Positions 18,874-27,272 of a DNA stretch of 64,000 nucleotides are shown in pieces. Each line of letters starts with the position of its first letter. Position 1 is the first letter of the stretch. The position numbers and the translations under genes are program-made. The DNA is from Paraburkholderia sabiae (GTDB taxonomy: Bacteria; Pseudomonadota; Gammaproteobacteria; Burkholderiales; Burkholderiaceae), in the NCBI RefSeq assembly GCF_030412785.1, contig NZ_CP125296.1:1302001-1366000 (forward strand), given 5' to 3'. The notes under the pieces were generated by a model. The model saw nothing but the letters and a program-made list of their open reading frames with translations. It did no database searches and was not told where the DNA came from.

Positions 18874-19353
18874 ATGAGAAAATTTGCAAAGAAGCTTGTC
18901 CCCGCCGTCATGCTGTTCGCGGCGGCGTCCGTATTCTCGAAGGAAGGGATCTATTTCCAGTCGAACGGGAAAGGCGACTCTTCAGTCATCCAGCAGGCCC
19001 TTCAGTCGGCCGGATATGAACTGCTCCCGCCCGAGAGTCGTAAGGGCGACGCGTTCGTTGTCACGGTTATCTACATGACGGACGTCCAAAAGAGCAACCG
19101 CATCGTCCTCACAGGTTCGACCAGCCACGTTTCGTACAACTGCGACGTGGGCGGCGGCAAGATCCTGCCGCTCGCCATCGACGTCGGAACGGATATCCGG
19201 GCAAACACAAACCTCACCGCGAAAGGATTGGTGGATCTCCAGCAGGATGCCGCGAAACCTCGCATCGCGGGAATCATCGATGCGTTGCGCAGCGACGACG
19301 CAAAAGACACCAAAAACACGTGTGCCAGCTTGAAGAGCCGGCTCAAACTTTGA
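18874..19353 (+). CDS. small secreted hypothetical protein
   Basis: A 159-residue protein with a clean signal peptide (MRKFAKKLVPAVMLFAAASVFS). The mature part includes IQQALQSAGYELL, VVTVIYMTDVQKSNRIVLTGST and a final Cys-containing helix. The mix of a predicted alpha/beta domain and only two Cys (one in SYNCDVG, one near the C-terminus) suggests a small periplasmic fold, possibly with one disulfide. I do not recognise the family. A truncated relative of its first 28 residues starts 77 bp downstream at 19430, so the pair arose by tandem duplication. Confidence 0.6.
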   Translation: MRKFAKKLVPAVMLFAAASVFSKEGIYFQSNGKGDSSVIQQALQSAGYELLPPESRKGDAFVVTVIYMTDVQKSNRIVLTGSTSHVSYNCDVGGGKILPLAIDVGTDIRANTNLTAKGLVDLQQDAAKPRIAGIIDALRSDDAKDTKNTCASLKSRLKL

Positions 19354-19429
19354 AATGTCGAACGCGGTGGCGCGGCAATATGCGCGCCGCCCACCGGCGT
19401 CCCGTCGCCCACAATCAAAACACAGGGAA

Positions 19430-19613
19430 ATGAACCAGTTCGCCGAGAAGTTCGTTCCTGCCGTCATGCTGTTCGCAGCGGCAACTGCATTCGCGAAGGA
19501 GGGCATCTATTTTCTGCCCCGAAGACGACTCAGCAGGGTCCGTACTACGCCAGGCACATCTCGTTCTCGTCGTCCAAGTACAACAGGGGCTTCGCGGTGA
19601 GCAATGTACATTG
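19430..19613 (+). pseudogene. truncated tandem copy of the secreted protein gene
   Basis: MNQFAEKFVPAVMLFAAATAFAKEGIYF repeats the signal and first mature residues of the 18874 gene. The frame then breaks: the ATG frame goes on into Arg-rich nonsense ending at 19600, while the alternate frame reads PKTTQQGPYYARHISFSSSK to a TGA at 19613. An internal deletion plus frameshift is the simplest cause. Confidence 0.5.
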
Positions 19614-19940
19614 ACGGCGGCGTGCGCTCTGTGGCCGCCCTGGCGTCGTTGAATAAGGCGCTTGATCGTCCGGTTAGCACTGTCGAACTGGCTGTCCGTG
19701 CGCTTGCCTGGGCGTTGCACCAAGATGGCTATCCACCGCGGAGTCCGCCCGGGCCAAGTCGAACGCGCTGGTTGTCAGAAGCCTCCCACTGGTTGCATCA
19801 GGGCCGCGTCGACCGAGGGTTACGCAACAGGCGGGAACCCCGTTGCTGCGCCGGGCGGTCGATCCAGACGATTTCTGACGAAACCGTGAGATTCCGTTGG
19901 ATGATGTCCCCGCCTGGGGTGGCGAGGACATCGCACGTCG
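19614..19940. other. 327-bp gap, nothing recognised
   Basis: Overlapping short frames on both strands only; none has a family feature or a convincing ribosome site. The 3' end of nadV abuts it. No strong terminator hairpin was seen. Confidence 0.4.
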
Positions 19941-21662
19941 TCAGACCGCCCAGTCAATGGAACCGGGTTCGGGACAAGTCCAGGATGCGCGCAGGCGGGC
20001 GCGCATTTCGGCCAGCGTAGTCTCGGCGAGCAATTCGCCGTTGCGGAACACGGGTACGAGCTCGCCGCCGTCGAACTGTTCGAGCGTCTGTTCTTCGTAC
20101 AGCACGTAGTCGTTGCCTACCTTCTCGACGCGCAGGAGGCCCTTCGCCGACTTCTTGGTGCCGTCGTCGGTTGCTGGATCCTTGTAGATTGCGATCTGCT
20201 CGTCGCCGACTTCTGCGTAGATGGCCTTCATCGCCCAGCCGAACGTGTCTCGCGAGATCATGTTGTACGTGTACGAGCCGATGCCAAACACGACGTTGCA
20301 CGATGCGAAGTTCTTGCGCACGAGTCGCAGCAGGATGTCACGCGCGCGCGGCAGGCTGATGGAGTCGCCGTAGATGAGGCCCACGTGGCTGTCGAGCACC
20401 TTGAAGCCCTTGTCGGTCGTCGTGCCGCCGAAGATGTCCCACAGGCATTCGACCGAGCCCTTGCGTTCGGCTTCGGTGATTCGCATGCCGCTGCCATCGT
20501 TCACTTCGTACATGCCGTCTTCGCCGGCGACCGCGGTGCCGACGCTGTTACACACCAGCTCGTCGGCGAAGTAGCCCGTCAGGATCTTGACCGGGTCACC
20601 CGAGTCCGGACGGAACACGATCTTGCAGCGGCCGAGTTCGTCCGGCTGGCGAGCGAGGATCTCGTCTTTCAGGTCACGTGCGACCGCCGTGATCGTGTTC
20701 CAGTAGTCGAACGAGTCCGCGACAATGGATAGCATACCCGCCGGATAGTCGCGTGTTACAAGCTCGCGGATCACTTCACGTTCGGCTATGCGTCGCAGAG
20801 CCTTTTCGCTTTTGCCCGCGTTGGCCGGGTCGCTCACGATGTGCTTGAGCGTGAGCAGGATACGCAGCGTCATCACGCTGTGCTCGGTGGCCGGGATCGA
20901 ACCGCCGACGACTTCCAGATCGGAGTTCGCACCGTAGAAGTCTTCGAGGTAGTCGATCGAGGGAATCGTATCCGTGCCCGTAAACGACAGGTCGTGGCCG
21001 CCGCCGCAGCGCATCGCGTCGTGCACGCCGCTCATGCCGCGCATCGAAAAGTCGTGGCCCAGCCAGTCGATGAGTTCTTCCGGCGAGCCCGTGAGTTTAG
21101 CGAAGTAGGTGAGCAGCTTGCGGAATTCGAACGCGATGGTCGCGACAGTCGACGGCTTCCAGTTTTCGGCGCTGAAGATCGTTTCGATGTACGTTGCGAC
21201 CCAGGGGAAGTCGTCGTGCGTGCTGATAAAAAGAACGGGCGGCACCTTGATGTTCACGCGTGCGCCTTCGGGCAGCGCGCGCACTTCGAGGGGGAGATAG
21301 CCCAGTTCGTACAGCGCTTCGAGGTTGTCGACCGACACGACCCCTTTGCCCAGTGCGTTATCCATGCGGCGCCGGTACTTGCGAACTGCCTGACCCTTCG
21401 TCTTTGCGCCGAAGAATTCGCGGTTGAACACATCGAGGAAAAATTCCTTGATGAAGCCCTGCAAGCCATACCAGACGATCTTGCCGTCGAAAAGCTCCGG
21501 CAGCACGGGCGCATATTTCGCCGAGCGCGGTGTGAAGTTGGCGACGAGCTTTGTCGTTTCAGCCGGGTACATCGACGGGTGGCCAGTCTTGTAAAAATCG
21601 GCGAGGTTGAACGGAACAAGGCCGTTGGTTTCGAGCATGACGGGGCTGGCGGGAGCATTCAT
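19941..21662 (-). CDS. nadV: nicotinamide phosphoribosyltransferase
   Basis: A 573-residue NAMPT/NadV-family enzyme, making NMN from nicotinamide and PRPP in a one-step NAD salvage route. The N-terminus NLADFYKTGHPSMYP is typical of the bacterial family. GGSIPATEHSVMT carries the histidine that is phosphorylated in NAMPT, and CGGGHDLSFTGTDT and VFRPDSGDP line the phosphoribosyl site. It lies 26 bp downstream of a PRPP synthetase-like gene on the same strand, so substrate and enzyme are made together. Both genes are divergent from the NUDIX regulator nrtR, with paired operators between, which points to repression by NrtR when an NAD-derived signal is high. Confidence 0.93.
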   Translation of the reverse strand: MNAPASPVMLETNGLVPFNLADFYKTGHPSMYPAETTKLVANFTPRSAKYAPVLPELFDGKIVWYGLQGFIKEFFLDVFNREFFGAKTKGQAVRKYRRRMDNALGKGVVSVDNLEALYELGYLPLEVRALPEGARVNIKVPPVLFISTHDDFPWVATYIETIFSAENWKPSTVATIAFEFRKLLTYFAKLTGSPEELIDWLGHDFSMRGMSGVHDAMRCGGGHDLSFTGTDTIPSIDYLEDFYGANSDLEVVGGSIPATEHSVMTLRILLTLKHIVSDPANAGKSEKALRRIAEREVIRELVTRDYPAGMLSIVADSFDYWNTITAVARDLKDEILARQPDELGRCKIVFRPDSGDPVKILTGYFADELVCNSVGTAVAGEDGMYEVNDGSGMRITEAERKGSVECLWDIFGGTTTDKGFKVLDSHVGLIYGDSISLPRARDILLRLVRKNFASCNVVFGIGSYTYNMISRDTFGWAMKAIYAEVGDEQIAIYKDPATDDGTKKSAKGLLRVEKVGNDYVLYEEQTLEQFDGGELVPVFRNGELLAETTLAEMRARLRASWTCPEPGSIDWAV

Positions 21663-21688
21663 TGCGGTTCTCCTGGCATTGTTCGTGT

Positions 21689-22504
21689 TCAGACCGGCAC
21701 GCAGCGGCTGTCGCTGGTCCAGTTGTTTCGTGCGAAAACGGTGGCGTAGCGGGTAAGCAGCGGATCGAGGCCCTTGCTGAAGATTCCGTGCGTCACGTAC
21801 AGATACAGTTCCTGTTGGACGCCCTGCGCGGCCTGCCGCGTGCGCAGCGCGTCGGCAAGTTCGGTGAACGTGCGGCCACCGTCGCAGATGTCGTCGACCA
21901 CCAGCAGTGGCGCGTCGGGAAGTTCACCCTGAATCTGCGTGCCCGTGATGGCCCCCGTGCGCGTGTCGCGGGTCTTGTCCGCGAATACCACGTCAAGTTC
22001 GAGCGCCTTGGCAAGCGTGAGTACGCGCTTGCGGGCGCCAGCGTCGGGAGCAACCAGGGCGGGGCGCGCGACACTCGCCGCCACGGCCCGGCGAAGCGCC
22101 GGCAGGGGATCTTCAATGACAACTCGCTCGAGCAGCGCCGCAACGACGTCGCTGTGCGGATCCTGAATCGTCACGCGGCGGTATCGCTGGGCGTTGATGA
22201 GGTCGCAGAAGACCTTGACGCTCAGTGCTTCACCCGGGTTCGCCACGCGGTCCTGGCGTGCATACGGTACGTACGGCATGGCGAGCGACAGCGGCGCATC
22301 GGTGTACGCGCGGCGCAGCGCATCAGTGACCAACAGCAGGGTCATGACCGTTGCGGAATCGGGCAGATGCGCGGTGATCAGCAGTTCATCGGCGGCAACG
22401 TTCGCATCCACGGTGACGTGCATCTCGCCGCCCGGGAACTTCAAAGTTTTCAGCTCGACCGGGTGTTTGCCGGCAGCGCGTGAGATGGCAGTGACTCGAA
22501 TCAT
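21689..22504 (-). CDS. ribose-phosphate pyrophosphokinase paralogue for NAD salvage
   Basis: A 271-residue protein of the PRPP synthetase family, shorter than housekeeping Prs (about 310). FPGGEMHV, MPYVPYARQDR (the ATP-contacting Arg-Gln-Asp-Arg), IQDPHSD and the PRPP-binding loop VVDDICDGGRTF are all present. The missing N-terminal 40 residues or so of housekeeping Prs include part of the allosteric/ATP region, so it is probably not regulated like Prs. Its role would be to supply PRPP to NadV, with which it forms a two-gene operon. The start at 22504 lies 20 bp from the distal NrtR-type palindrome. Confidence 0.88.
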   Translation of the reverse strand: MIRVTAISRAAGKHPVELKTLKFPGGEMHVTVDANVAADELLITAHLPDSATVMTLLLVTDALRRAYTDAPLSLAMPYVPYARQDRVANPGEALSVKVFCDLINAQRYRRVTIQDPHSDVVAALLERVVIEDPLPALRRAVAASVARPALVAPDAGARKRVLTLAKALELDVVFADKTRDTRTGAITGTQIQGELPDAPLLVVDDICDGGRTFTELADALRTRQAAQGVQQELYLYVTHGIFSKGLDPLLTRYATVFARNNWTSDSRCVPV

Positions 22505-22523
22505 GGTAGCGGTGGCCTGTTAC

Positions 22524-22544
22524 TTAGTTGGTATTTGCGACTAA
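22524..22544. promoter_or_regulatory. candidate NrtR operator, distal copy
   Basis: TTAGTTG and CGACTAA half-sites separated by 7 bp form a 21-bp near-palindrome in the prs/nrtR divergent region. It shares length, spacing and half-site with the copy at 22567. It lies close to the prs start and would block that transcription. Confidence 0.6.
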
Positions 22545-22566
22545 CGTGGCGCCAGTATAAACCTAT

Positions 22567-22587
22567 ATAGTTGGGAAGTGCAACTAT
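22567..22587. promoter_or_regulatory. candidate NrtR operator, perfect palindrome
   Basis: ATAGTTG and CAACTAT are exact inverted half-sites 7 bp apart. The site lies 44 bp before the GTG start of nrtR and over a competing ATG at 22586, which is one reason I prefer the GTG start. Confidence 0.65.
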
Positions 22588-22630
22588 GTGTGGTAGGATT
22601 TTTCAAACAGTTGCTGCAGAAGGGGGCAGA

Positions 22631-23338
22631 GTGGTCAAGTTCGAAAAACCTGATGTGAGCGTGGACGTCGTATTGCTGACTGTCATTGACGGCGCGCTTC
22701 ACGTGGCTACGCACGTGCGGCCGAAAGAACCGCAGGCGGGGAAGGCCGCGCTGATCGGCGGATATGTTCACGTCGACGACGCGCGCGAAGAGAACGTCGA
22801 GGACACGGCGTTTCGCGTTCTGCACGAGAAGGCCGGCTTGCGGCCGAGGTATCTTGAGCAGCTGAAGACCTTCTCGGGGCGAAGGCGCGACCCCACGCGT
22901 GGATTTACAGTGGCAATCTCGCACGTGGCCCTCGTGCCCTACGAAGAGCTTGTCGCGGAATGCGCGGGCCTGCTGTCTTTCTACGACGTTGACGCGCTAC
23001 CGGAACTGGCGTTTGACCACAACGAACAGGTGGCCGAGGCGGTGACGCGCGTGCGAAACAAATCGAGCTACTCGACGCTACCTTGCTGGCTGTTGCCCGA
23101 GAGATTCACGCTCACACAGTTGCAGCACGTCTACGAACAGATTTTTGGCGAGATCGTCAACCGCGCAACCTTTCGCACGCGTCTTGGATTGAAAAATGTT
23201 GCCGAAGTGAAGGCGGGCGAATCCGTTGATGAAGCGGGCGTCATCATTGCAACGGATGAGTTTCAGGGAGGCGCCCAGCGGCCAGCCAGGCTCTTTCGGG
23301 TAGATCAGCTCGGCCTGTACCGTCGCGCGAGCTGGTAG
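22631..23338 (+). CDS. nrtR: NrtR-type NUDIX transcriptional regulator of NAD metabolism
   Basis: A 235-residue protein. The N-terminal NUDIX-like domain (VSVDVVLLTVIDGALHVATHVRP to about residue 130) lacks a clean catalytic NUDIX box: the GX5E region reads LIGGYVHVDDAREENVEDTAFRVLHEKAG. This is typical of NrtR repressors, which sense ADP-ribose instead of hydrolysing it. The C-terminal winged-helix part (FTLTQLQHVYEQIFGEIVNRATFRTRLG) is the DNA-binding half. The GTG at 22631 has AGAAGGGGG just upstream; the earlier ATG at 22586 would sit inside the operator. It is divergent from prs-nadV and probably represses both units. Confidence 0.85.
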   Translation: MVKFEKPDVSVDVVLLTVIDGALHVATHVRPKEPQAGKAALIGGYVHVDDAREENVEDTAFRVLHEKAGLRPRYLEQLKTFSGRRRDPTRGFTVAISHVALVPYEELVAECAGLLSFYDVDALPELAFDHNEQVAEAVTRVRNKSSYSTLPCWLLPERFTLTQLQHVYEQIFGEIVNRATFRTRLGLKNVAEVKAGESVDEAGVIIATDEFQGGAQRPARLFRVDQLGLYRRASW

Positions 23339-23341
23339 GGC

Positions 23342-23362
23342 GCCGCCAGCGGCGGCAGTTTT
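23342..23362 (+). terminator. nrtR terminator hairpin
   Basis: GCCGCC and GGCGGC pair around an AGC loop just after the nrtR stop and are followed by AGTTTT, a short U-run in RNA. Confidence 0.5.
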
Positions 23363-23383
23363 GGCGACATTACATACGGGTCT

Positions 23384-23779
23384 ATGCCCAAGATCCAGAA
23401 ACGGTGCGGCGCCTTGCATCGGTGCGGGGGTTGCGGGCGCAATCACTGGTATCGCGACGACGGCGTGCCGCTTGTCAACGGGCGATCACCAATAAACAGC
23501 CAATATGCAGTCAAAAACTACTCTGCCGAAAATTTCCCACCTGACCTCCGGGCGAAGTATCGAAGGGTTTCCGGACATTTCTCCGTAAGCCAAGGCATCC
23601 CCGGGCTCACGGGTGACTATAAAACCGATGCCGCTCTCGCAAACAATATGGCCGGCTTGTCAAGTACACCTGCTGGGTTCGTATGGCATCACGTCGAGGA
23701 TGCGAACACCATGCTGCTCATACCGCAAGATATTCACAATGCGATGCCCCTTACGGGCGGCGCCGCAATTCTCAGATAA
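23384..23779 (+). CDS. orphan HNH (WHH-motif) nuclease toxin domain
   Basis: A 131-residue frame with the conserved tail of HNH/Endo VII superfamily polymorphic toxins: NNMAGLSSTPAGFVWHHVEDANTMLLIPQDIHNAM and then TGGAAIL. In intact toxins this tail is fused to CdiA, VgrG or Rhs delivery proteins. Here the first 35 or so codons (two Cys-x-x-Cys-like clusters) are not toxin-like, and no delivery domain is attached, so it is probably an orphan C-terminal module downstream of cdiBAI. Such modules can recombine onto CdiA. The gene following it is a damaged SUKH immunity gene, as expected for a toxin-immunity pair. Confidence 0.7.
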   Translation: MPKIQKRCGALHRCGGCGRNHWYRDDGVPLVNGRSPINSQYAVKNYSAENFPPDLRAKYRRVSGHFSVSQGIPGLTGDYKTDAALANNMAGLSSTPAGFVWHHVEDANTMLLIPQDIHNAMPLTGGAAILR

Positions 23780-23789
23780 CGAGGTGGGC

Positions 23790-24297
23790 ATGAAGATTGA
23801 AACACACGGCTCGACTGCGCCACCTTCCGCAAGTGAAGCTCGGACAATTCAAGCCGCTATTGGGATAGAACTATTAAAGGATTATCTTGACTTTCTGCAG
23901 CGCTTCAATGGGGCATTTTTTTTCGGACAATGTGTTTGGCATTGCGGGGGGAAATCATTCGGGAGTCACGCAAGCAATTCCGTTTGAAAAAGTTCCATAT
24001 GAAAAATCTCTGATCGATCAGACAGGCGATTTTGGATTTATACCTGTTGCATACGCCGAAGGTGGGAATTACGTTTGCTTCGCCACCCGGGGAGGTGACG
24101 CCGGGAAGATTTATTTTTGCGATCATGAGATTCCGGGAAGGGAAGCATTCATCCTGCTCGCGGGGTCGCTGACAGAGTTTCTCGACTTGTTGGAGCCGTT
24201 TTCTGGAGCTAGTGTCCAGCCTACTCGAGAGCAGACCGAGCAAGGACGTGTCTGGATAGATCCAGAATTTTTGAAACAGATAAAAGGTAGCCAATAA
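23790..24297 (+). pseudogene. SUKH (SMI1/KNR4) immunity gene, frameshifted in a T8 run
   Basis: ATG at 23790 with GAGGTGGG upstream. The first 43 codons (ending DYLDFLQRFNGAFF) are the typical SUKH start, where the family has LP-x-DY-x-x-FL-x-x-NGG. At the T8 run 23916-23923 the frame is lost. Removing one T joins it to SDNVFGIAGGN, which continues through TGDFGFIPVAYAEGGNYVCFATRGGDAGKIYFCDHE, the rest of the family pattern, to the TAA at 24297. The intact protein would be 169 residues. It would protect against the HNH toxin directly upstream. The extra T may be a real mutation, slippage or a read error. Confidence 0.7.
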
Positions 24298-24335
24298 CTG
24301 TCGGCTCCTTCAGTGCGACATCCGGCGGCTTGTCC

Positions 24336-24627
24336 TTGGTGGTCGAATACGGGTTCGGCACATCCAGATTGGGATCGACGCTTGACGGGTTGCAGATGGA
24401 GTGACGATTGGCTCACGGGCGCTAACCCGGGTTGAACCGTATCTTGCAGGCCGTTGGTGGAAATCGTAATGCGCAGAAGGTGTTCAGGACGCGATGGTCT
24501 CTGGTCGCGTGGATAAATGGCTGGTACATACCGATCCCTTTTGGGAATGTAACGGTCGGCATGCTGGACAATAACGGAAGAATTAATTCCTCAGCTGGCA
24601 CCCGTGTTAGTCGGAGCGACAAAATGA
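24336..24627 (+). pseudogene. decayed second copy of the CdiA PoNe toxin tail
   Basis: From GGTGGTCGAATAC on, the sequence repeats the 3' end of cdiA (16482-16779) at high identity, with several single-base indels. The catalytic EYK of PD-(D/E)xK is EYG here, a one-base insertion follows in DGLQM, and further shifts occur before the end, so no toxin could be made. It joins the immunity copy at 24624 with the same ATGA overlap as the intact pair. Confidence 0.8.
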
Positions 24628-25510
24628 CAAGAGATGCGCTTGCCCCCCAAGCGTATTGGGATCAATGGATCGAACATTCGCACACGCGGATAGAGGCGAT
24701 GTGGGCAAAATCGGGGGAACCGTCCGGTGATGCACGCTATCGACCACAGTATCTCTTTGAAATTGCGAAAGAGTACTGGCAACTAATGTTCGTTCGGTAT
24801 TCACGCGGCGACACAGTTAGCGAGTTGGCTCAGTACTTCCCGGGACTTCTTAATGCATGGGAGCAATCCGAGCGGCTGGGGATGGGGGTGTTTTCGCGGA
24901 GCAACAGCTCTCGCGCCGCAGCTGGAGCACGAACCTCGACAAATACATCGTGTGCTTCTGGCTCACTGGTCTGGCACTCACTCTCAGCATTCCTGACGAT
25001 CAATGGCAGCGTTTGACTGCCTTGATGGGCAATGAGGGTGAAGACGTGTTGCTCGACCGTATCATCTCGAGCCGCGATCACGGTCGACGTATCGGGACCG
25101 TGCTATGCCATCCAAAGCCATACGCCCGGTTGCTCGCTACCGTCAACGCACTGCCGCCGGACCAGCCCCGCATGCTTCGTTCGTTTGTTGAAAACTGGTA
25201 TGCAGAACTCGATCGACCCGCAAAAAAGGAGGGGTGGCGGCAATTTACGACCGCCCCTATTGGTACGGATTTGATGAATTTATTCAGGGTGGGGCGTATT
25301 TTGGGTTCTGGTCTGTCGAAGCAGTGGCGGCGGTCAAGGCTTTTGCAACTCGACGACAGCCTATGCCTCGGACTACCGCATTATCCCGGCGACTTGCTCC
25401 GCGAAGCCGACCCGACTTCGCTCGAAGCCGACGAGCTCGCAGAGCCTTTTCTGGAGGGAAACCGCGATGGTAGACGCAGCCTTCTAAAACGCATTTTCGG
25501 GAAAGCGTGA
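24624..25510 (+). pseudogene. frameshifted second copy of the PoNi immunity gene
   Basis: Opens MTRDALAPQAYWDQWIEHSH and follows cdiI closely. A 1-bp deletion near 24895 breaks the frame; the next frame resumes EQQLSRRSWSTNLDKY. Two more shifts occur, near 25220 (in the region aligned with the A7G8 run of cdiI) and near 25345 (KAF/LDDS). The last part reads LDDSLCLGLPHYPGDLL to the TGA at 25510. At least three indels make a functional product unlikely. Confidence 0.8.
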
Positions 25511-25620
25511 ACTGACTTCTCATGAACAGTAATTGCGTGCCGCTCGCGGTCTATTCGGTTAAGCCTGCCGTCACGTCCAGGCATCAGAACGGAGGCGATC
25601 TGCGTACCGGAGCGCGGTGA

Positions 25621-25643
25621 AGGCCCCCACATCGCCGGGGCCT
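25621..25643. terminator. GC-rich hairpin between convergent ends
   Basis: AGGCCCC and GGGGCCT are exact inverted arms around a 9-nt loop. It lies between the decayed PoNi copy and the stop of the convergent recombinase and could stop transcription from either side; the T-runs are weak. Confidence 0.4.
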
Positions 25644-25659
25644 AAATCCTGAACCGCGC

Positions 25660-26928
25660 TCACCAGTCAATGCGGTGCCTGTCATCGGTCTCCTTATGCC
25701 TGCGATCCTCATCGACATGCAGGTAGATACTGGTCGTCGTCAACGACGCATGCCCGAAGTTGTCCCGTACGTGCCGCAGATCAACTTTATTGTCGGCCAT
25801 GTGCGAGCCGGCACTATGCCGCAACCAGTGCGCCGAGGCACTTTCGAGCAGTGCAGCGCGTCCTTCGGTTTCCGGACCGCACTCCCGTAGCCGGGCGGCG
25901 GCACCCGCAAAAGTGGTCTTGACGATGCTGTGAACCGCGGCTCGCGTCAACGGTCGGTGGGGAGCACCGCTGTGCGTATCGCGATCGGACATTGCCGTCG
26001 CGTCTGGCGTTTTCCCGATCGGCAGCAGCAGTGGCGTCTGTTCGCCGGGTGAGGGCAGGGCCGTCATTCCCAGCGACTGACGGTAGCGCGAGAGTTCCGC
26101 CATCAGTTCCCGCGTGGCCGGCACCAGCCGCTCCTTGTCGCCCTTGCCGCGCACCGTCAGCCACCAGCGCATCGCGCCATCGGCGTCGCGCCGCACGAAG
26201 AACTGGCCCATCGTATTGCCGCCGACCTCGGCGATGCGCAGACCGCCCAGATACAGAAGCGTGAACAACCATCGCACTCGATGGTAGTGCGCCCGCGCCC
26301 GCGCGGTGTCCTGCGGCATTGATGCGATGAAATCCTTCACATGCTGCCAGACTCCGGGCTCGAGGTAGCGGATGATACGCGCGGCGGCCCTGGGCGCGCG
26401 CCGCCGCGAGAGCGCGAGCGGGTTGCCGGCCAGATACCCGGCCTGCACAAGCCACGAGAACAGCACGTTAAGAATCACCGTCGCCTGCCGGATGCTGGCG
26501 GGCGAGAGCGGTCCGTGGAAGGGTCGCCAGCGCGGGTCGCCGCGCGGGTGTTTGCGCCCGCCGCCTGCACCGGCGTTCGCCACCCAGGTAGCGGCCGGCT
26601 GCGGATCCGTGAGAAAGCGTTGGTAGCGCAGGCAGTCCTCGTGCGTGAGCGAGGAGAGCGGTTTGCCTAGCTCTACCAGCGACCACAGCAGGAGCCGCTC
26701 GGCTTCCTTGCGATAGCACTCGAAGGTCGTCGGCGTGTCGGCCACGCGCGCGAGCCATGCCCGGATCGCATCGAGATCGTTGTCTGCGGCAATCTGCGCG
26801 CGAGCGCCCGTGGCGCGGTTCGCGCCGGTACGCCCGTCAAGCGCCGGGGGAATCGCGATCGATTCGAGCGGCGCGGGGCGCAGTGCTACGGCGTGGCCGT
26901 ATTCGAAACCGGATTCGGTATCGGACAT
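25660..26928 (-). CDS. tyrosine recombinase / site-specific integrase
   Basis: A 422-residue XerC/D-like recombinase. The N-terminal SAM-like core-binding domain covers about 40-190 (WLARVADTPTTFECYRKEAERLLLW). The catalytic domain has GLRIAEVGG (Arg), RGKGDKERLVP (Lys), HWLRHSAGSHM (His-x-x-Arg), NFGHASLTTT (His) and IYLHV (Tyr), so all catalytic residues are present. I take the ATG at 26928 (MSDTESGFEY); the longer frame begins with a TTG at 26973. It is divergent from the KfrA-like gene at 27273. It stands at the edge of the island running to about 50.5 kb and may be its integrase, although no tRNA or direct-repeat att site was found. Confidence 0.88.
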   Translation of the reverse strand: MSDTESGFEYGHAVALRPAPLESIAIPPALDGRTGANRATGARAQIAADNDLDAIRAWLARVADTPTTFECYRKEAERLLLWSLVELGKPLSSLTHEDCLRYQRFLTDPQPAATWVANAGAGGGRKHPRGDPRWRPFHGPLSPASIRQATVILNVLFSWLVQAGYLAGNPLALSRRRAPRAAARIIRYLEPGVWQHVKDFIASMPQDTARARAHYHRVRWLFTLLYLGGLRIAEVGGNTMGQFFVRRDADGAMRWWLTVRGKGDKERLVPATRELMAELSRYRQSLGMTALPSPGEQTPLLLPIGKTPDATAMSDRDTHSGAPHRPLTRAAVHSIVKTTFAGAAARLRECGPETEGRAALLESASAHWLRHSAGSHMADNKVDLRHVRDNFGHASLTTTSIYLHVDEDRRHKETDDRHRIDW

Positions 26929-27226
26929 AAAGGTGAAAGTTTTCGGGAGCGCGCCAGTGTCGCACAAGCGCAACTGAGTTCAGTGGGTCAGCGGTGTGGT
27001 GCTTCGCTCGCTGTCGCTGCGCGTGGTTGAACAGCAGGACGGCGGTGCACTTCTACTGGCGCGGCAGCACGACGATTTTGCTCCAGGGGGCTGGGAACAA
27101 AATTAGTTTAAAAATGGATACAAATTTAGTTTAAGCAACGTCGCGCGTTCGGATCGGCGGCGTCGCGATAATTTTCGACATTATGGGTGTAATGTCAAAT
27201 TACTGCGATCTTTCCGTTGTATATTT

Positions 27227-27255
27227 AACGTTTTACGTTATATTATCAACGTAAA
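27227..27255. promoter_or_regulatory. nested inverted repeats upstream of kfrA-like gene
   Basis: TTTACGTT and AACGTAAA are perfect 8-bp arms 8 bp apart (27232-27255). The left arm also pairs with an AACGT at 27227 around TTT. Three half-sites in an AT-rich stretch that ends 17 bp before the KfrA-like start suggest an autoregulatory operator, as known for KfrA on plasmids. The surrounding 26929-27272 gap holds no gene and is the divergent promoter region for recombinase and kfrA. Confidence 0.55.
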
Positions 27256-27272
27256 TTCCGGAATTACCCGTC

